A stretch of DNA of 5,225 nucleotides, taken from the NCBI GenBank assembly GCA_021813595.1, contig JAKAKF010000147.1, positions 1 through 5,225 on the forward strand, read 5' to 3'. Below the pieces are notes generated by a model. The model saw nothing but the letters and a program-made list of their open reading frames with translations, did not search any database and was not told the DNA's origin. Both the position numbers and the translations under genes were made by a program. The stretch's first letter is position 1, and every line of letters begins with the position of its first letter. Source of the stretch: a bacterium. GTDB taxonomy: Bacteria; SZUA-79; Acidulodesulfobacterales; Acidulodesulfobacteraceae. Shown here in pieces: positions 4,978-5,225 of the stretch.

Positions 4978-5186
4978 TATGATTTTTTATAATTTTTTGC
5001 GCTAATTTTTAAATTTTTATTAAATAGGTTAAATATCGGGGGGCAAATTTGGTTTGCTTTAGCTTTTGAATCGTCTTTTAAATTGGCTGTTTTTGCTATA
5101 ACGGCAGGTCTCGTTTTTCCTATTCCCGAACCTTCCGCGGGATTAAGATTAATCCAATAAATATCGCCTCTTTTAAATAATTCCAT
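4977..5186 (-). pseudogene. mazF: MazF/PemK-type toxin, N-terminal remnant
   Basis: The first 30 residues are typical of MazF-type mRNA endoribonucleases: ELFKRGDIYWINLNPAEGSG (2-21), then KTRPAVI (24-30). Family members have about 105-120 residues; this frame ends at 69. After residue 31 the sequence becomes a lysine/asparagine-rich tail (ANLKDDSKAKANQICPPIFN and onward) with no sign of the expected beta strands or the DQIRT-type block. I found no continuation in the other two minus-strand frames, so an internal or 3' deletion is more likely than a simple frameshift. An active toxin is unlikely. The ATG at 5186 lies inside the end of the upstream antitoxin frame. The vapBC-like promoter starts at its stop codon. 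Confidence 0.75.
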
Positions 5187-5225
5187 CGCTGATTGTATGC
5201 TCCCATTCGGCGGTTATTTTCTTAT
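5173..5225 (-). CDS. C-terminal end of the MazF-partner antitoxin (N-terminus beyond window edge)
   Basis: The minus-strand frame entering from the right edge reads KKITAEWEHTISDGII and stops at TAA (5175-5173). It overlaps the MazF-like ATG (5186) by 14 bp, the usual overlapping antitoxin-toxin layout. The EWExxI-type charged helix suits an antitoxin tail, but only 16 residues are visible, so the class (MazE or ribbon-helix-helix) is not decided. The call rests mainly on position. Confidence 0.5.
   Translation of the reverse strand, partial: KKITAEWEHTISDGII

Overview
The window is strongly AT-rich bacterial DNA. Almost all coding is on the minus strand, with A/T-ending codons and some GTG/TTG-type starts. 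A TolC-type outer-membrane channel beside an EmrA/HlyD-type periplasmic adaptor indicates a Gram-negative (diderm) cell, and a UbiE/MenG-type methyltransferase suggests a respiratory quinone pathway. The sequence alone does not fix the phylum.

Left part (1-2610, minus strand): an efflux operon. tolC comes first (1129-2493), followed 44 nt later by an emrA-like adaptor (ends at 1084, C-terminus beyond the left edge). An inner-membrane pump gene probably follows outside the window. The operon has its own promoter, TTGACT-N17-TATAAT (2536-2564). The 17-bp spacer is almost filled by a 16-bp inverted repeat that looks like a repressor operator, so this is probably an inducible export system whose regulator is not in view.

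Middle (2610-3825): a divergent UbiE-like methyltransferase on the minus strand, then a 286-bp gap, then a small Gly/His/Trp-rich predicted lipoprotein on the plus strand. The gap contains a GC-rich island on the minus strand with a very strong Shine-Dalgarno, a 12-codon GTG-start open frame and a 9-bp hairpin. It is a candidate leader peptide or structured leader RNA in front of the methyltransferase, or part of a dispersed repeat.

Right part (3826-5225): an island edge. Positions 3909-3956 hold the 3' half of a tRNA-Thr gene (anticodon loop through CCA, minus strand) with no 5' half. This is the scar left at the distal end of an element that integrated into a tRNA gene. The orientation puts the chromosome to the left and the element to the right. 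Just inside the element are paired GTAGCAA direct repeats, resembling integrase arm sites, and a short coding remnant. Beyond them are two tandem toxin-antitoxin modules on the minus strand: a decayed MazF-type toxin fragment preceded by the tail of its antitoxin (5225-4977), then an apparently intact AbrB-type antitoxin and PIN-domain toxin pair (4903-4231) with a recognisable promoter. The proposed boundary separates ordinary chromosomal genes on the left from mobile accessory genes on the right.
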